Positions 50,861 through 64,000 of a stretch of DNA of 64,000 nucleotides are shown piece after piece. Under the pieces are notes generated by a model. The model saw only the letters and a program-made list of their open reading frames with translations. It did no database searches and was not told the origin of the DNA. The translations under genes and the position numbers were made by a program. How positions within the stretch are numbered: position 1 is the first letter of the stretch; each line of letters begins with the position of its first letter. The DNA comes from Vanilla planifolia (taxonomy: Eukaryota; Streptophyta; Magnoliopsida; Asparagales; Orchidaceae), in the NCBI GenBank assembly GCA_023846275.1, contig JAIUJO010000071.1, positions 1,231,498-1,295,497 of the forward strand, in the 5' to 3' direction.

Positions 50861-53190
50861 TATTCTCACCCTAATAGGTTATGCTCACCCTTTATCATTA
50901 TAGTAGATCTATATAGGTATAGATGAGTTATCCTTCTTATATATCATATATAGTAAAATGTGTAAACATAAATAAGCTATCCTTATCCTAGGCCTTTCTC
51001 ACCTTATTTTGTTATAATAAACTATGTAGATGTATATAAGCAATTCTTGCTCTATATAATATATAGTAGAACACTATAGATATGGAAAGTGATATTCTTT
51101 CCTTGGGTTGTCCTCGTATTATAACATGTCTAATAGAATTTGTATAAATATGGATGAGCTATTCTTATCTTGTATCATATATATTTGTGGTGAGTGAGGT
51201 TATAATATGGTATATGATTATTTCAGAACAATATATTTAGATGTATATCAATAATTTTATTTTCTTAATTGATAATCAAGCATACCAAATATCTATATTC
51301 CAAATTATTTTTTATTTATTAAATTATAAAAGTTTATATTATATTGCATGTCAACATCCTTATTATATAATATCATAAATTAATAGCTCGTGAATTAAAT
51401 ACTAGATAAATAATGATAACCCAAGAAAATAATTACATAATTATTACATTTGTATAAAAATTTTCTAACGTCTATGACTTTTATAAAAGGATAACATAAA
51501 AAGAATGTGATTTTATAAATAATACAAAAATAATTTATCAGCATATTTACATCATAATTACTAAGTTTATCTATTATCCATAATGCATAAAAAATAAAAT
51601 AAAAAATATTCTAAAGCTCATAAAGTTTATTAAAAGATAATAACATCAAAAAAATTTTCACTTTATTAAAAAAATATAAATCAATTTAATACTATATTTA
51701 TATCATAATTATAAAATTTATTTATCTAAATATAAAAGTTAGCTTCATTTTTTAATCTAAATCTTTTATTAATTTTTTACACTATCATGTATTTAATGGC
51801 CAACATTTGTCCTATATGTGGCATTTTATTTAGAAATTTAAATCATATTAATTTCTTATAAGCCTTTAAGTTATTGCCTTAGATTGTACTTATGTAATTT
51901 TCTTGTTGTATGATATGTTGTATCAAAAATAATCATTTTTAATTATACTAGACTGCATAACTTCCAAAACCAGTATTTTGTTATTTATATCATTTCTAAA
52001 CATATTGTATGATCCCTAACATTGTACTATATGATTTTTATTCTCTCTTAATTTTGTTACCTTGTCAATCATTCATACTTTTATGATACTCCCATCATAA
52101 AGTATGATCAATTCACTATTTCTCACTTTACATAATACAATCTTCTTAATGAAATTATACGTTTATATTGTTAATCCACCATAAAAATATCATACCTTAG
52201 AATGACACATGATGTACAACTCTAATGTAGTCTCTTCTCTCTCAAGACTTAATCATTTATCCATTGCTTTAACTAACTGTTTAGCACGATCAACTTAGTC
52301 ACACTATATAACATTTCATCTAAGACTTTCTACAATATTCTTTTACAATCTTGTTTCTTATAATTAATAGATTTTGTATTTTAAAAAATTTAGCTTAGAT
52401 TAATAATGTTATTGATCCCACAACACATTATGTGATTTATGTTGGTATTTACAACTGCCTTCATATGATGAACCTCACAACTCAACACATTATACAAATA
52501 TGGCACATATATTGTTCTAATGCGATGAACTCGGCACCTCAACCTATAACTTAAATTCTTCTCTGACTATTATAACCCCAAAATTTTTCTAATGTGATTA
52601 TCTTATACCATGTTTCATCATAGCTTTCCTTACAAGATTAAATTGATTATACCATATGATGTAGACCAAATTATTTGAATGGTACATATTAATAATAGCT
52701 AACAACTCTCATTCTATATGTCTTGGGTAGCATCGATTCACTCAATACCACATCTAAATTAATTTAAATCTAGTTCTTACTTAACTTATAACATAATAAT
52801 TTTTTTTATGTAAAACTAAATTAAATTTAAAAACGAATCAATTTAAATGTCTATCTTTTCTTTGATAACTACTACTCAATTTGCTTCGCTATTTGCTTTT
52901 GATAGACTTTCTTCTTCTCATCATCTTGATTTTGATCTTCTCCTCAAGCTACAACAAAGTTTTCCTAATGTTTCTTCATTCTTATAGTTTTCTCTGTATA
53001 ATAGAGCTTCACCTTCACTCTCTCTTCTTTGCTCGTAAAACTCATAGCATAGTAATGATGCCTTACATGATAACCTCCTTGACTCACTCCTTCTTGGTGG
53101 TTCTTAACAACACTACTCAACCTTGTAACAAGCTTCACACATTGATCTTTAAAACATCTTTTCTATTGTAGACTCAAACCTTAATTCACT
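50860..53190 (+). repeat. Repeat family U, unit 1 in right arm
   Basis: Direct-orientation relative of 60,330-64,000. Shared order: degenerate ~50-60 bp tandem (50,870-51,200), the block around 51,300-51,470, the block around 51,740-51,910, and the terminal part 52,900-53,160. An open frame of 96 codons (52,881-53,171) parallels one at 7,661-7,936 on the minus strand. Both are Leu/Ile/Ser-rich and match no known family, so they are probably chance frames in repeat DNA. Confidence 0.6.
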
Positions 53191-53569
53191 CTCATCAAAT
53201 TTTATAAGTGTATTAAAGACATCATTATTAATTTATAGTCTATAAGATTAGGAACAATGGATGTGCAATCATATGAAATGCATGTGTATTAAAAAACATT
53301 TCTTCTATTCAATTATTTGCATGATATTTATTTTGAAAAAATAATTATCATTGAAATACACTTCTAGCACCACACACCACACAAAATGGTCATAAGAAGC
53401 CAGCAAAAATCTTAATCATAATAATTAATATTCTACTCCACCTACATCTTATTATTTACAATTCTGTATGTGTTATGAGTTTTAGAACACAAAACAAGAA
53501 AGATATAGAATAAAAAAATGAAAGATAATGATTGACTAGATAAGCTTAATGATATATATCATCATGAGA

Positions 53570-53800
53570 AATGTGAAAATTAGAAGATAAAATTTTATCT
53601 ATGACTTTATGTCATAATTGACCAATATGACTTTATCTATGACTTTATCTCTTGTTATTATTGATACTTAAAATGTGGGGCATAATTGAAATGTGAAAAT
53701 GAGAAGATAAATTTTATCTATGACTTTATCTCATAATTGATCAATATGACTTTATCTCTTGTTATTATTGGCACTTAAATGAGGGGCATAATTGATAGAG
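53570..53800 (-). repeat. Tandem ~120-bp duplication, right arm
   Basis: Partner of 7,032-7,270. The two units here differ from each other more than those in the left arm. Confidence 0.85.
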
Positions 53801-55150
53801 ATCTCACTATCATTAGTACTTTATACATAACAATGTTAAAGGGTGATTCCAAGTTAGAATTTATATTTGACCACATTTTTGTTGTTGTCAGCACTTCTAT
53901 ACTTTGATGGCTTGGCCAATTATCGATAGTGGTCATGTGATATGATTGATACCACATAGATATAACATAATATAGAATCTTATGAAGTAAGGATAGTAGT
54001 CATATTAAAAAAATGCCTTGATAAAGAAAGAAAAGAATAAAAATAAAAATATGAAAAAAAATTAAAATTAAAAATAAGAAAAGAAAGAGATAATATTACT
54101 ACTATATGATATTAGTATTATATGATAATTATATACAAACTTGATTATAGAACATATAAGCTCATATGCAAATATTCAACATATTTAATATTTTTTTTAT
54201 CATGCTTTCTTATTTACTGCTTGATATTTATTTGTATGCTATATATCATGATTTCACACTACTTTACTTAAATCTAATAGTTTATTTTTTGTATATATTA
54301 TACTTATACGTACTTATATTATAGATTAAGAATGAGATATTTATAGAGTTTAGGATTCCTAAAAGTTATAACATCAGATCCTTGATGTAAGGAGATGCTT
54401 TTTTTTGAGAACTCTATGAGGTGTTTCGTATGTGTGATAGATATTGTATAAAAAAGCTATTCCAACTTTTAATTTTAAATAATAGCTTTAAGAAATGAGC
54501 ATAATTATTTATACAGTTATTTAATTGAATTTAATATTTTAATTTGTAATGTTTTTCATCATGTCTATTTTACATGGTGTCCTCAAGGTTTTTGTTTCTT
54601 ACTTTATTTATTTACTCAATAATTTGGTATTTTGGAGTATATTAATACATTTAATTAATATTAAATCGAGTAGTGCATGACACAAGTAGTGTATTGTTAT
54701 ACTTCAAGATCGAGGACTGTATGGATCAATAATCACATAAGAAAAAGGAGAAAAATATTAGTTTTATATATGTAAAATCATAATTTTAAGTTGTAAAAAT
54801 GAGTTTTAAAAAATAATCTACTTTGATTTATGAATAATGACCAAAGATGATTAATTCATTAAAATAATAAATTTAGGTTATGACCATGATGCAACGTAGT
54901 TTTAAGATAAACTAAGTAAAAAATTTGTTGCCCCATAATATCCAAGACTAAAGCAAGTAGGTAGTAATCATAATGCAATATCTTAAGGTTAAAATCATTG
55001 GACAAGAAACATCCTCTAACAAGCATCAAGGTAAAGTGGCATATATATGAATAGTCTTACAATGATAGCAATGAGAATGATTCTGGTTATATATACAAGG
55101 AAATAATTTTAAAATATAATTTTTTTAGAGAAAAACTTATTTTAATTAAC
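53800..55150. other. AT-rich sequence without recognisable gene
   Basis: Collinear partner of 5,650-7,030. Short frames only. Confidence 0.55.
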
Positions 55151-56520
55151 ATAAATTGAAAGTATGGGTTGATACTTCCAAAAAATAAAATGAGAGGTGA
55201 CATTATTCTACCACTTACAACGAGTAAAGAGTTTGACATTTTGGCTTTGGAGATTAGTCTTTGACTTAGTTCAAGTTCTTCCCATTTCTCAAGAGTGGAA
55301 CCCAATGACTTAATTCTCTTCTTCTAAGCAATAGATTTAACAAATGGATAATTTTTTTATGCTTTTGCTCCAAATGATTAATAATACTCTTTGATTAAAA
55401 AAATTACGTAAATAATTGGTAACTTGCTATGTAGATCATAATAACACTATTTTCATTTGTATCCCATTTAGTCAGCACAATTGCTTCCAAAATAGGTACA
55501 TTTGGCATCTTTGGATCCTCTTCATCTTCAATCATAGTAGCACTCTAGCTTTTTTGAGACATGTTTTCTCCTTGTATTGGCTTTGAGAAAAGGTCTCATG
55601 TTCGTTCATCATGTCGAGGTCAACTCTAATGGGAATATCAATAGGCCTCTCTCTTCATAAGCCCATCGTGATACAGTGCCATGATTTTTGTTTTGCTACC
55701 AACTTAGTTGATCGTCAAAAAATACAAATATGGCCATTGGAGAAGTAGCCATCATTTCATTGAACCACTTAAGATGTGGATTCAACTACAACTTCTTATG
55801 CATAAAATTTTAGAGGAGTCATTACCAAAAGAACATTATGGGATCTGATGACTCTTAATAACTATCAAGGTCATCCTTTAAAGGAAGGTTAATGGTGTGA
55901 TCATTATGAATTGTTTAAGAGAAAACCAAGTTTAGTATTTTTCACTTTCAAGTATCTTATCCAAGGCCCTAGTAGAGAACTTGTTGATTTTGATTATACA
56001 AGACAATGGTAATGTTAAATTTGAATAGCTCTCACTTAAGGGTTACACTTAGAAAAAGAGCAAGTTGAATTATCATCCTATCAACACCATTATATATAGG
56101 TGAATATGCATATTTTTTGACATGTCATATGATAAGCTAGTCATATAGTCTTTCATTTTTCATCATAGTCATCCAAATAACAAAAAAGAATATGATAAAT
56201 TAAAATATAATTTTTTATTTTCTTAATAATATTGGAAGGCTTTTGACCAATCAAAGAAATAACACATATCAGACAAATATCAAGTTTCCCAACTCTAACA
56301 AAATAATGCTTATCTTATGAGTTTTTTTGTTAGTTAATTTCATTTTCTTATTAGGTATTTCATAATCTCATATTCTAATAATAGTTTTTTCACTGTTTAT
56401 CATTCGAATACTACTTTTTTACTTAAGTTTTCGAAATAAACTATAAAAAGGCTTTTTTAAAAGCAATAATTGAAAAAAAATATTTTTTTCCATAAAAGCT
56501 CCACAGATGCATTCATTTCA
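55150..56520 (-). other. AT-rich stretch with possible decayed coding relic, right arm
   Basis: Partner of 4,300-5,650. The minus-strand frame 55,305-55,087 begins MGSTLEKWEELELSQRLISK. It extends as codon-like sequence upstream with interruptions (around 55,330-55,560, including PNVPILEAIVLTKWDTNEN). Not recognised; a retroelement or host gene relic are both possible. Confidence 0.35.
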
Positions 56521-57200
56521 GGACATGTGGTGTTTTCGTGAAATAAAAAGTAGGGGCAGAAGATGTGCTTATTGTGTTAACAACCACTACATGGATAAAA
56601 TGACTGAATCGGCCTCTGAACATCATCTCAAATGATCAGCATATCAAAGCAACGTCAGCACGTCGCCAAATTATCTCGTAATTTTCGATTTAGACCTAAT
56701 TAAAGCTAAAGCTTTATTTTAATAATTATTTACTATTAACTAATTTTGTTTCAATAGTTAGCATCAGCTCGTCTGGCAAAAAGACTAAACGTGAGAATTT
56801 TGCAGAACGCCAATCGAGTAGTATTAAGAGTTTGACACATGTATTTCAGCGTGGCTTCCCATGTGGAGAAAGGACAAATGGGGTTACTACCATATGGAAA
56901 ATACAAAGGTTATGGCTCCGCAAAAGAGCCGTTGCTTTCACTTTTCGTACGACCCTATCTCTTCTTGGTTTTTTTAAAGATTAAAATAACACACGATAAA
57001 TCAAAGAATATTTATAAATTGAATAACGAACTGTTGGGATGTGCAACATGGTTCATTCATATTTTAATAGGGCTCGTTTTGAGGGTTTGCATGGAAGTGC
57101 AAATTGAGCATTCCGAGAAGGAATTTTAAAAAGCAGGCAGGAGAGCGAATCAGCACGCTTTTTGAGATTATATCAACCTCTAAAAGAAATTTCTTTGCTA
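56520..57200. other. Low-copy-looking island, partner of 3,600-4,300
   Basis: Well conserved with the left arm and less AT-rich. It contains a 96-codon open frame (56,839-57,129, plus) that is broken in the left arm. No family recognised. Confidence 0.4.
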
Positions 57201-57254
57201 CATAAATGATACATATTTAATGAAATGATATAGATATTGGTGTAGGATATAAGA

Positions 57255-57550
57255 ATACAAAAAGAAACATTAAAAAAAAACTTTTGTATTTCACACATTT
57301 AATACATGTTATAAAATTATGTAGTGGAAGTTTTTCTTTGATCTATCTTTAGCATTACTTTTCACTTTCTAAAAGATTTTGTTCATAAATTTTATAATTT
57401 TATATACTTATGTCTTGTTTAAGATTATCTTACTATTCTTTGCATTTTGATAATGATGACCTCTTAATTTCATTTTTCATATCAATAAGATTTTACACAT
57501 TTAATTATAAACAAATATGTGTGTACATATATACTAATGCACATCATAAT

Positions 57551-57585
<35 letters not shown>

Positions 57586-58260
57586 ATACACACACACACA
57601 AACACACAAATGAAGAGTTGAAATTTTTTTGAAATATTATAAAGATTCAAAAGCCATACATTAACAAAAATGGAAGGATGTGGATGTGAACAATAAATAT
57701 TAGCAACATGTGTACATTAAAAGGAAGGTTAGATTATTTATTACTAAAACATTAGCGAGTTTATTTTTGTGAAAGATATGAGAAGTCAAAAATAAGCATA
57801 CAAACAAAGGATTTTTGTTTTGGATACATTCAATAGATATTGTAAAACTATGTTGTTGTAGAAGTTTTTCTTTGACCTATCTTAAGCATACGTTTTTGCT
57901 TTCTAAAAGATTTCCATCATAAATTTTATAAATTTATTTACTTATGTTTTATTTAAGATTATCTTATTATTTTTTGAATTTTGATAATGATTATCGTTCA
58001 ATTTTCATTTTTCATCAATAAGATTTTACATATCTAACTATAAACACACACACACACACACATACATATATATATATTACATATACACACACAAAGAGAG
58101 TAGAAAATTTTTTAAAATATTATAAAGATTTAAAATCTTTATATAAACATAAAGGAAGCATGAAAATGTGCACACTAAAGATTAGACACATTTGAACAAA
58201 TGACATAACGAGTCTATAGTAAATGATTCAAACTTGAAAATAAGGGTTCAATATAAGCTA
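57255..58260 (-). repeat. Diverged tandem duplication, right arm, with dinucleotide runs
   Basis: Partner of 2,620-3,560. A (TA)n run at 57,555-57,584 followed by (CA)n at 57,588-57,600, and a second (CA)n at 58,044-58,062, are longer than in the left arm. Confidence 0.75.
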
Positions 58261-58659
58261 TGTTAAGGAAATAATTTTTTTAGAAATTTATTCATGAAGA
58301 ATTGATATTCACTACAATAATATGTTGTTCTTTTTTGTATATGTTACTTTACTTTTTAAAAGTATATAAAAATTTAAATTTATTGATTGTGTTGATAAGG
58401 AGAACAATATTCATTTAAATTTTTTTTTGAAAAGTATTCAACAAGATTCACTTTATTTTATCAAGGTTTATTTATGGTATTATTACGTATTGTTTTTAGT
58501 GTATATGAGATGTGGTTCAGTAAGAGGAAAATAAATTATTAAGAATAAAGCTCCAGTTTTTTTATAAAAACATTTAGGGAAATAATTAAAAATTATTTTT
58601 AAATAGTTTGAGAAAATATCTAAAAATAATTTTATGTCAAAAATATACATAGGTAACGA

Positions 58660-59245
58660 AGACATAGCATTCATCGTTTGATTTGGATCCTGAAATGGAT
58701 TTTTCTGATTGAATCCCGATTTTTAAATAGCACGATCCAATGGCCAAGATCAAGGCAACCTAGAGCCAATGGTTAGGATTAATCTCGAAAGTTTTCCTAC
58801 CTGTATTAAAATAGTGTGTCAAGAAACAACTTGAATTAGAAACTTACAGTAGTGGTTACACATCGTCTCGCATATCTCGCTCGGGTTCGAACCTCTTGAA
58901 TTAACCTAAGCAGTCAGATCGTGCCTACCATTCTGCCTTCATTAACCTCAACCGCTCGATCGCGCCTACCCTTCCGCTTTCTTGGACAATTGGATGAGAG
59001 TTTAGTTCCATATCGCCCAAATTAAGTTACCATTGCTCTCAATAAGCTTTTCTGTTCGTATGACTCTCGAATAGGGCTGTCTCCCCTTCCTCGACCAAGA
59101 TTTGATCACTTTGTTTCCGTTCAGCTTTCCCTACGGCTTGATTTCGTACTGTTCTGTTTCGTTCAGCTTTCCCTGTAGGCTGATTTCGCATTGTTCCGTT
59201 CCGTTCGACATTCCCTACTACCTTCTTCCATACGATATTGGCATA
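58660..59245 (-). mobile_element. Partial LTR, right-arm partner of 1,560-2,175
   Basis: Minus-strand copy of the middle part of the long LTR family. A local duplication near 58,905-58,975 repeats 'ttaacct-a-c-g-c-gatcg-gcctacc' with small differences. The TATA and C-rich 3' end are absent. Confidence 0.72.
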
Positions 59246-59745
59246 AAGCTTGCTTGATGAGAAGTATATACTATACTTAATGTGAAAATTAACAATATCA
59301 ATTATAATATCTGAAAATCTTGCTAATTAGAGTAGATGCCTAAATGTTAACAACATTATTATTGAAGGATCTTACTTTATTGTCGATGATGTCTACAGCT
59401 TTGTGATTAGCATCCAACCCTTAACACTGTCAAATCCCACTTATATTATTATTTTAAGTATCATTTTGAGTAAATATTAAATAAGAATTTTAATATAAAA
59501 ATTGTGAAGAGCACTAAATCTGAAGTGAGAAATAATAGTAGAACTCTAATTTGCCAATCAAGTTGAAATTCCTCTCTAGTTAAACAAGAACGACAACTAT
59601 TTAACTCCTAAAGCTACTTCCCAACTTTCCTTTCCAAAACATTAGCTGCACATTCTTCTTTTTTCCCAATAAGCTTCTTGAAAATTCCTTAATCCTTTAT
59701 ATCGTTCATCGCACTGGGTAAGAAAGATAATACAAGAAAATGCTC

Positions 59746-59798
<53 letters not shown>

Positions 59799-60330
59799 TT
59801 CCCAAAACACTAATCCTTTAACTAGATGAACTAAATAAATATCAATATAAATAAGTGATCTAGTACAAAAATATATATAACCAACCAATCCAAAATAAAT
59901 ACAATACTAATTTTATATAAAATGCTTAAGAGAAACATTGTACTAGCTAATAAGTAAAATTCTTATCTATAACATCCAAATTTACATCTCATAATATAAT
60001 TGATACAATACTTATGATATAAATACTAGTAAGACTTTAAAGAGTTTAATAATTAAACAAATAAAATAATAATATATAAAAATAATGATATAATAAAAAG
60101 ATATAATTTTCTCGTAATAGTTAAAAATTATACCCATAACAAAATGTTATTATATAGAAAAGGTAATAAATTTAACAAAAAATATGAACATGTATATTTA
60201 TATTTTTTTATTTTCATATTTCTTATTTGTTACATTTTGTAACACTTAAAGATAAGTTCATGATTTCTTCATTCCTTTCATTTCTAATACATTTAGACAT
60301 ATCCCAAATTCCACTCATTTTAGATTGTTA
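59245..60330. other. AT-rich sequence with (AT)n run
   Basis: Partner of 470-1,560. A long (AT)n run lies at 59,749-59,794. No gene. Confidence 0.6.
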
Positions 60331-63300
60331 TTCTCTAAAATCAATGCCAATAATGTAGATGTCATAATAGAATATCCTAACCATAATAATCTTTCATCCT
60401 CCCATATCATTTATAGTAGAATCATGTTGATATAGATATGATATCCTGACTTCATATCATATAAAATAAAATTATGTAGCTATAGATGTACTACACTCAC
60501 CTTATGTCGTGTATAGTAGACTCATGTAGATTTAAATGGGCTATCCTTTCCCTATATTATATATAATATAATTTTATAGATATAGATAAGTTATCCTCTC
60601 CATAGGTTATTCTTATTTATTATCATGTGAAGAGGAATTTGTATAGATATAAAGGAATTATCATTGTCTTATATCATGTTTATTTATTACATGTGAGGTC
60701 GTAATATAGTACATGAATATTTTAGGATAATACATTTAAGAGGTATTTCACTCGTCCTACTTCATTTTCTTATTTGATAATAAAGCATGTCAAATATTTA
60801 CATTTAAATCATTTTTATCCATTAAGTTATAGAATTGTTTTATTATATTACATGTCAATGTCCTTGTTATATATTGTTATAAAAGAATAACATATGAATA
60901 ATATGTCATATAACAACATATTATAAAAATATGATAACTTAAGAAAATAATTACATAATTACTAGATTTGAATAAAACATATTATAATATGTTTGATGAT
61001 GTATAATAGATTTAGATTTTTATCATGGTCTAATTTGGAGTATATAATATTAGTGATGCTTAATAAATTATTAAGAAATATGAAAAAATACTATAAATTG
61101 ATTAGGATTAGATGATGTGTATGATATTTTAAAACTGTTTAATGATTAGTATTTCAAAGTTGTAATGTTGATTATTAAGTTGAGTAAGTGGTAATATTTT
61201 AAGTGTTAAGCAAAAAATATTATAAGATCATTTTTATTACATTCAATTTCATACACATAAAATAGAGAATTTAAGATCAACTCTACATGAAGTATTTTAA
61301 TAGAAAATGATAATTGAAACTTTAAATTACTATTTAGAAAATAAAAGTGACTAAAAGAATGTACCTTTTTTATCATGATGTGGGTGTTGATGGAAATAAG
61401 AATTTGTTAGGTTATCAACTATTCTGATGGAAGTTCTCTTATATTCAATCATAGTCTCTTATAAGGATTTGGTTGTCGACTCTCCTGATGAAATTTACCG
61501 CACATTTGATCCTTGTTTCTCACAAGGGAAGTTGGAATCTCTTTAACTAGAATTAGGTGCACACAATTTGCTCACAAATGCTAAAGTATACAAACAAAAG
61601 AAATTTAATTCCATCGTTTTTTCTGTTCAACATAGTGAATATCCTTATTTATAAGAATCTCAAAGGTTCATTAATAATTTTTTAAAAAATAAAAAATAAA
61701 AGATTAAAAAACTATTAATTTAAATAAATTAAATAGTTTTCCAACTATCCATGCATTTTTGGAGACAATAACGACGAGCAACAAAATAATGGGGCAAGAA
61801 GCACAAACAAAGCTGCTAGCCAAATTTTTGGATAGGCGAAGATCACAAAGAACTAAACTTGTAGGCAAGGACTGGTGGGTTGGTGTAGGTTGACTCAAGT
61901 CAAGCAGATCAACTAATGTTCTTGAGTCAATTTGGGTCACATGGGTGTCTGGTTGGCTTATGCAGCAATTGTGGGGGTGATGGTGGCAGATCGCAAAAAG
62001 CGACAAAATCAACAAAAAAAATTTAATTTTAAGTATTTTAAAGTAAATTGCAACAAAATATTACATCGATAAACTTATGAAACTGGTGTGATGCTAATGG
62101 ATGTATGTTTGCGAGCTAATACTTGACGCTCCGACGTCATTGATGCTTTTCAAAAAGATAACATGAAAATATGTTTTTTTAAATAACATAAAAATGGTTT
62201 ACTAGTGTATTGAGATTTACTTGTAAAAAAATAATGTATAAAAAATGAAATAAAAAAATTTCAATACATATACTAACTATTAAAAGATATAAAAAATTGT
62301 ATCATTTTATAAATAAATTATAAATTAATTTATGAATGTATTTGTATCATAGTTATCAAGTTTTTCTACTTAAATCGATGAGTTGATTTCATTTTCTAAT
62401 CTTGTTCTTTTCTTAATTTCTTTAATGTCATGTATATGTATTGGTCAACATATATCATACATGTTGTATGTTTAGCAAAGAACTAAAATCATATTAATTT
62501 CTTATAAACACTTAAGTTGTTGTCTTGGAATGTACTTATATGGTTTCTCTATTATATCATAAGATCTACAAAAAATAAGCATTTTGAATTGTATTGAACT
62601 TTTATAATCGCTTAATTGTATCATATAATGCCCAAAATTAGCACTCTTTTATTCATGTCATTTTTGAACATGCACTTTGTTCACTGGGATCATATTATAT
62701 AATGATACCCTATTTTAACATAATTCATATTTCCCATTAAACACACAATACTTCCCATAACATTGTACTATATGATTTTTACTCTCTCTCTCTCTCTCTT
62801 TGTCTTACTAGCTTATTAATCATTCATATTACTATGATGCTCCACTATAAGGTATGAACATCTCATTGTTCCTCTTTTCATACAATATGATCCCTTGAGC
62901 ATACCATAGGTTTCTACTATTAATCCACCCTAATAAATCATAACTTATAATGATACACAACATAGAAGTTTGACTATAGTTTCTTCTCTATCAAGAATTA
63001 ACTATTTTGTCAATAGCTCTGACTAATAATCCAGTATGATCAACTCAGTCATATTTTATAATATTTCATCTAGAAATCTTTACACAATCCTTCTAACAAA
63101 CTTGTCTCATGCTTCAATTAAATCACTATTTCTTTCATACAATATGATTCCAAGCATCATACCTCTATGATTCTCATTACTTGACCTTTAACCTAGAGGA
63201 TCATCTGATACAATCATTATAATTATCTTAATACAATCATATATTTTACATTAATTACATGAAAAAAAGTCAATACCCATATTGCATTCGTATAGTGAAC

Positions 63301-64000
63301 CTGACAACTCAACACATTACACAAGTACAACACTCATATCATCCTTACGTGATGAACTCGATATCCCAACCTATAACTTAAATTCTTCTCATACTAGTTC
63401 AACTCCAAATTTTTTTAGTATGATTGTCTTATGCCATCTTTCATTATAGCATTTTTAGCCTTTATTATTTATGATTTTAAAGTAATCATATCACATAATG
63501 TAGATCAACATACATACAATAAACATTAATAACCAATATCTCTTATCCTTTATCTTTTGAGTTCACTTCAAATCACTATCAATTTATTTCATACTACATC
63601 ATAATCAATTTAAACCCAGTTCTTACATAAAAAATATTATTATTTTTATTTGCATAAATCAAAGTAAATTTAATAAAAAATCAATTTAAATACTTAAACT
63701 CTCCTTAGTTACTTATTTTCCTTTGTTATTTTCTTTTTGTAGTCTTTCTTCTTCTCTACTTATTTTTTATCTCTTCCTCAACCTATAACAAGGCTTTTTT
63801 TCAAAAGTTTCACAACTTCTCCTTCTTTCTTATAATTTTCTTTCTATACCCAAGTGTCTTCTTCACTCTTTCTCCTTTGCTAAATGAAAATTGCAGCACA
63901 GTAATAGTCACCTCCTCTTAATGGTCCTTGATGATGCTACTCAGCTCTTTGATAACCTTCACACACTCAAGTTCTCAGTCACCTTCACTCATATAGACTC
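60330..64000 (+). repeat. Repeat family U, unit 2, continuing off the window
   Basis: Direct-orientation relative of 50,860-53,190. Degenerate tandem at 60,330-60,700; 60,770-60,965 matches 51,280-51,470; 62,140-62,560 matches 51,480-51,910; 63,700-64,000 matches 52,880-53,160. A block with no counterpart in unit 1 lies at about 60,970-62,140. A (CT)n run is at 62,782-62,799. Only the first 470 bases have a left-arm partner inside the window. Confidence 0.6.
60970..62140. mobile_element. Insertion inside repeat U unit 2, ~1.2 kb
   Basis: Unit 1 (50,860-53,190) has no equivalent between the blocks that flank this segment. The middle (about 61,440-62,000) is less AT-rich and holds a 103-codon frame (62,015-61,704, minus) rich in His, Pro, Cys and Ser with no recognised family. 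No terminal repeats were found. Confidence 0.4.

Larger units (their letters stand above)
34465..60805 (-). repeat. Right arm of the giant inverted repeat
   Basis: This is the reverse-complement partner of 1-27,085, with the same order of relics and repeats. It lacks the LTR insertion at 13,785-15,695 and carries an extra block at 35,525-37,205. It has a long (AT)n run at 40,770-40,811 where the left arm has only ordinary AT-rich sequence near 22,000, and longer dinucleotide runs at 57,555-57,600 and 59,749-59,794. Its outer edge as seen here (60,805) is set only by the window start on the other side. Confidence 0.93.

Noticed and set aside
52881-53171. 96-codon open frame with hydrophobic stretches, matched at 7,661-7,936 in the other arm
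   Set aside because: It looks conserved only because the arms are duplicates. The third copy (63,700-64,000) is not open, the opposite strand is also open in the left arm, and no family or codon signature is visible.
57555-58062. CRISPR-like or satellite array
   Set aside because: Only simple TA/CA dinucleotide runs; no spaced identical repeats.
1-60805. Inverted repeat as an assembly artefact
   Set aside because: Arms differ by several percent, carry private insertions and have arm-specific stops. A mis-joined palindrome would be nearly identical. Read support was not available, so it is not fully excluded.

Overview
The window is plant nuclear DNA, almost certainly from a flowering plant. 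It is very AT-rich and contains no intact protein-coding gene that I can defend. Evidence for a plant: a decayed D-type cyclin gene with the plant CYCD exon layout, the last exon of a plant RPS15a-type ribosomal protein gene, long Ty1-copia-like LTRs, and a block of organelle-like DNA. The species cannot be named from the sequence.

The dominant structure is a giant, diverged inverted repeat. The left arm (1 to about 27,085) pairs in reverse complement with the right arm (about 34,465 to 60,805), around a spacer of about 7.4 kb. Paired positions sum to about 60,800 in the outer part, about 62,700-62,900 in the middle, and about 61,200-61,550 next to the spacer. The two steps come from an LTR copy of about 1.9 kb found only in the left arm (13,785-15,695) and a block of about 1.7 kb found only in the right arm (35,525-37,205). 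Arm similarity is uneven: by eye, about 90% in some stretches and about 99% in others. The right flank (60,805-64,000) continues a repeat also seen inside the arms, so the left arm probably continues upstream of base 1.

Layout from outside inward, left/right: repeat family U with a degenerate tandem of about 50-60 bp (1-470 / 60,330-60,800); a partial LTR (1,560-2,175 / 58,660-59,245); a diverged tandem duplication (2,620-3,560 / 57,255-58,260); a low-copy-looking island (3,600-4,300 / 56,520-57,200); a 120-bp tandem pair (7,032-7,270 / 53,570-53,800); repeat U unit 1 (7,640-9,990 / 50,860-53,190); a left-only LTR; a direct-repeat pair (17,085 and 21,175 / 45,095 and 41,080) flanking another LTR and an RPS15a exon relic; an exon-like gene fragment (23,100-24,350 / 38,540-39,670); and AT-rich sequence to the spacer.

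The spacer holds the 3' end of a Ty1-copia element (27,258-27,620, minus), a short minisatellite, about 3.9 kb of GC-richer organelle-like DNA (28,020-31,930), and a CYCD2/4-type cyclin pseudogene with introns retained (32,077-33,658, minus). No genes here work together. The interest lies in how the palindrome formed, whether its arms still exchange sequence, and whether its transcripts could form long double-stranded RNA.
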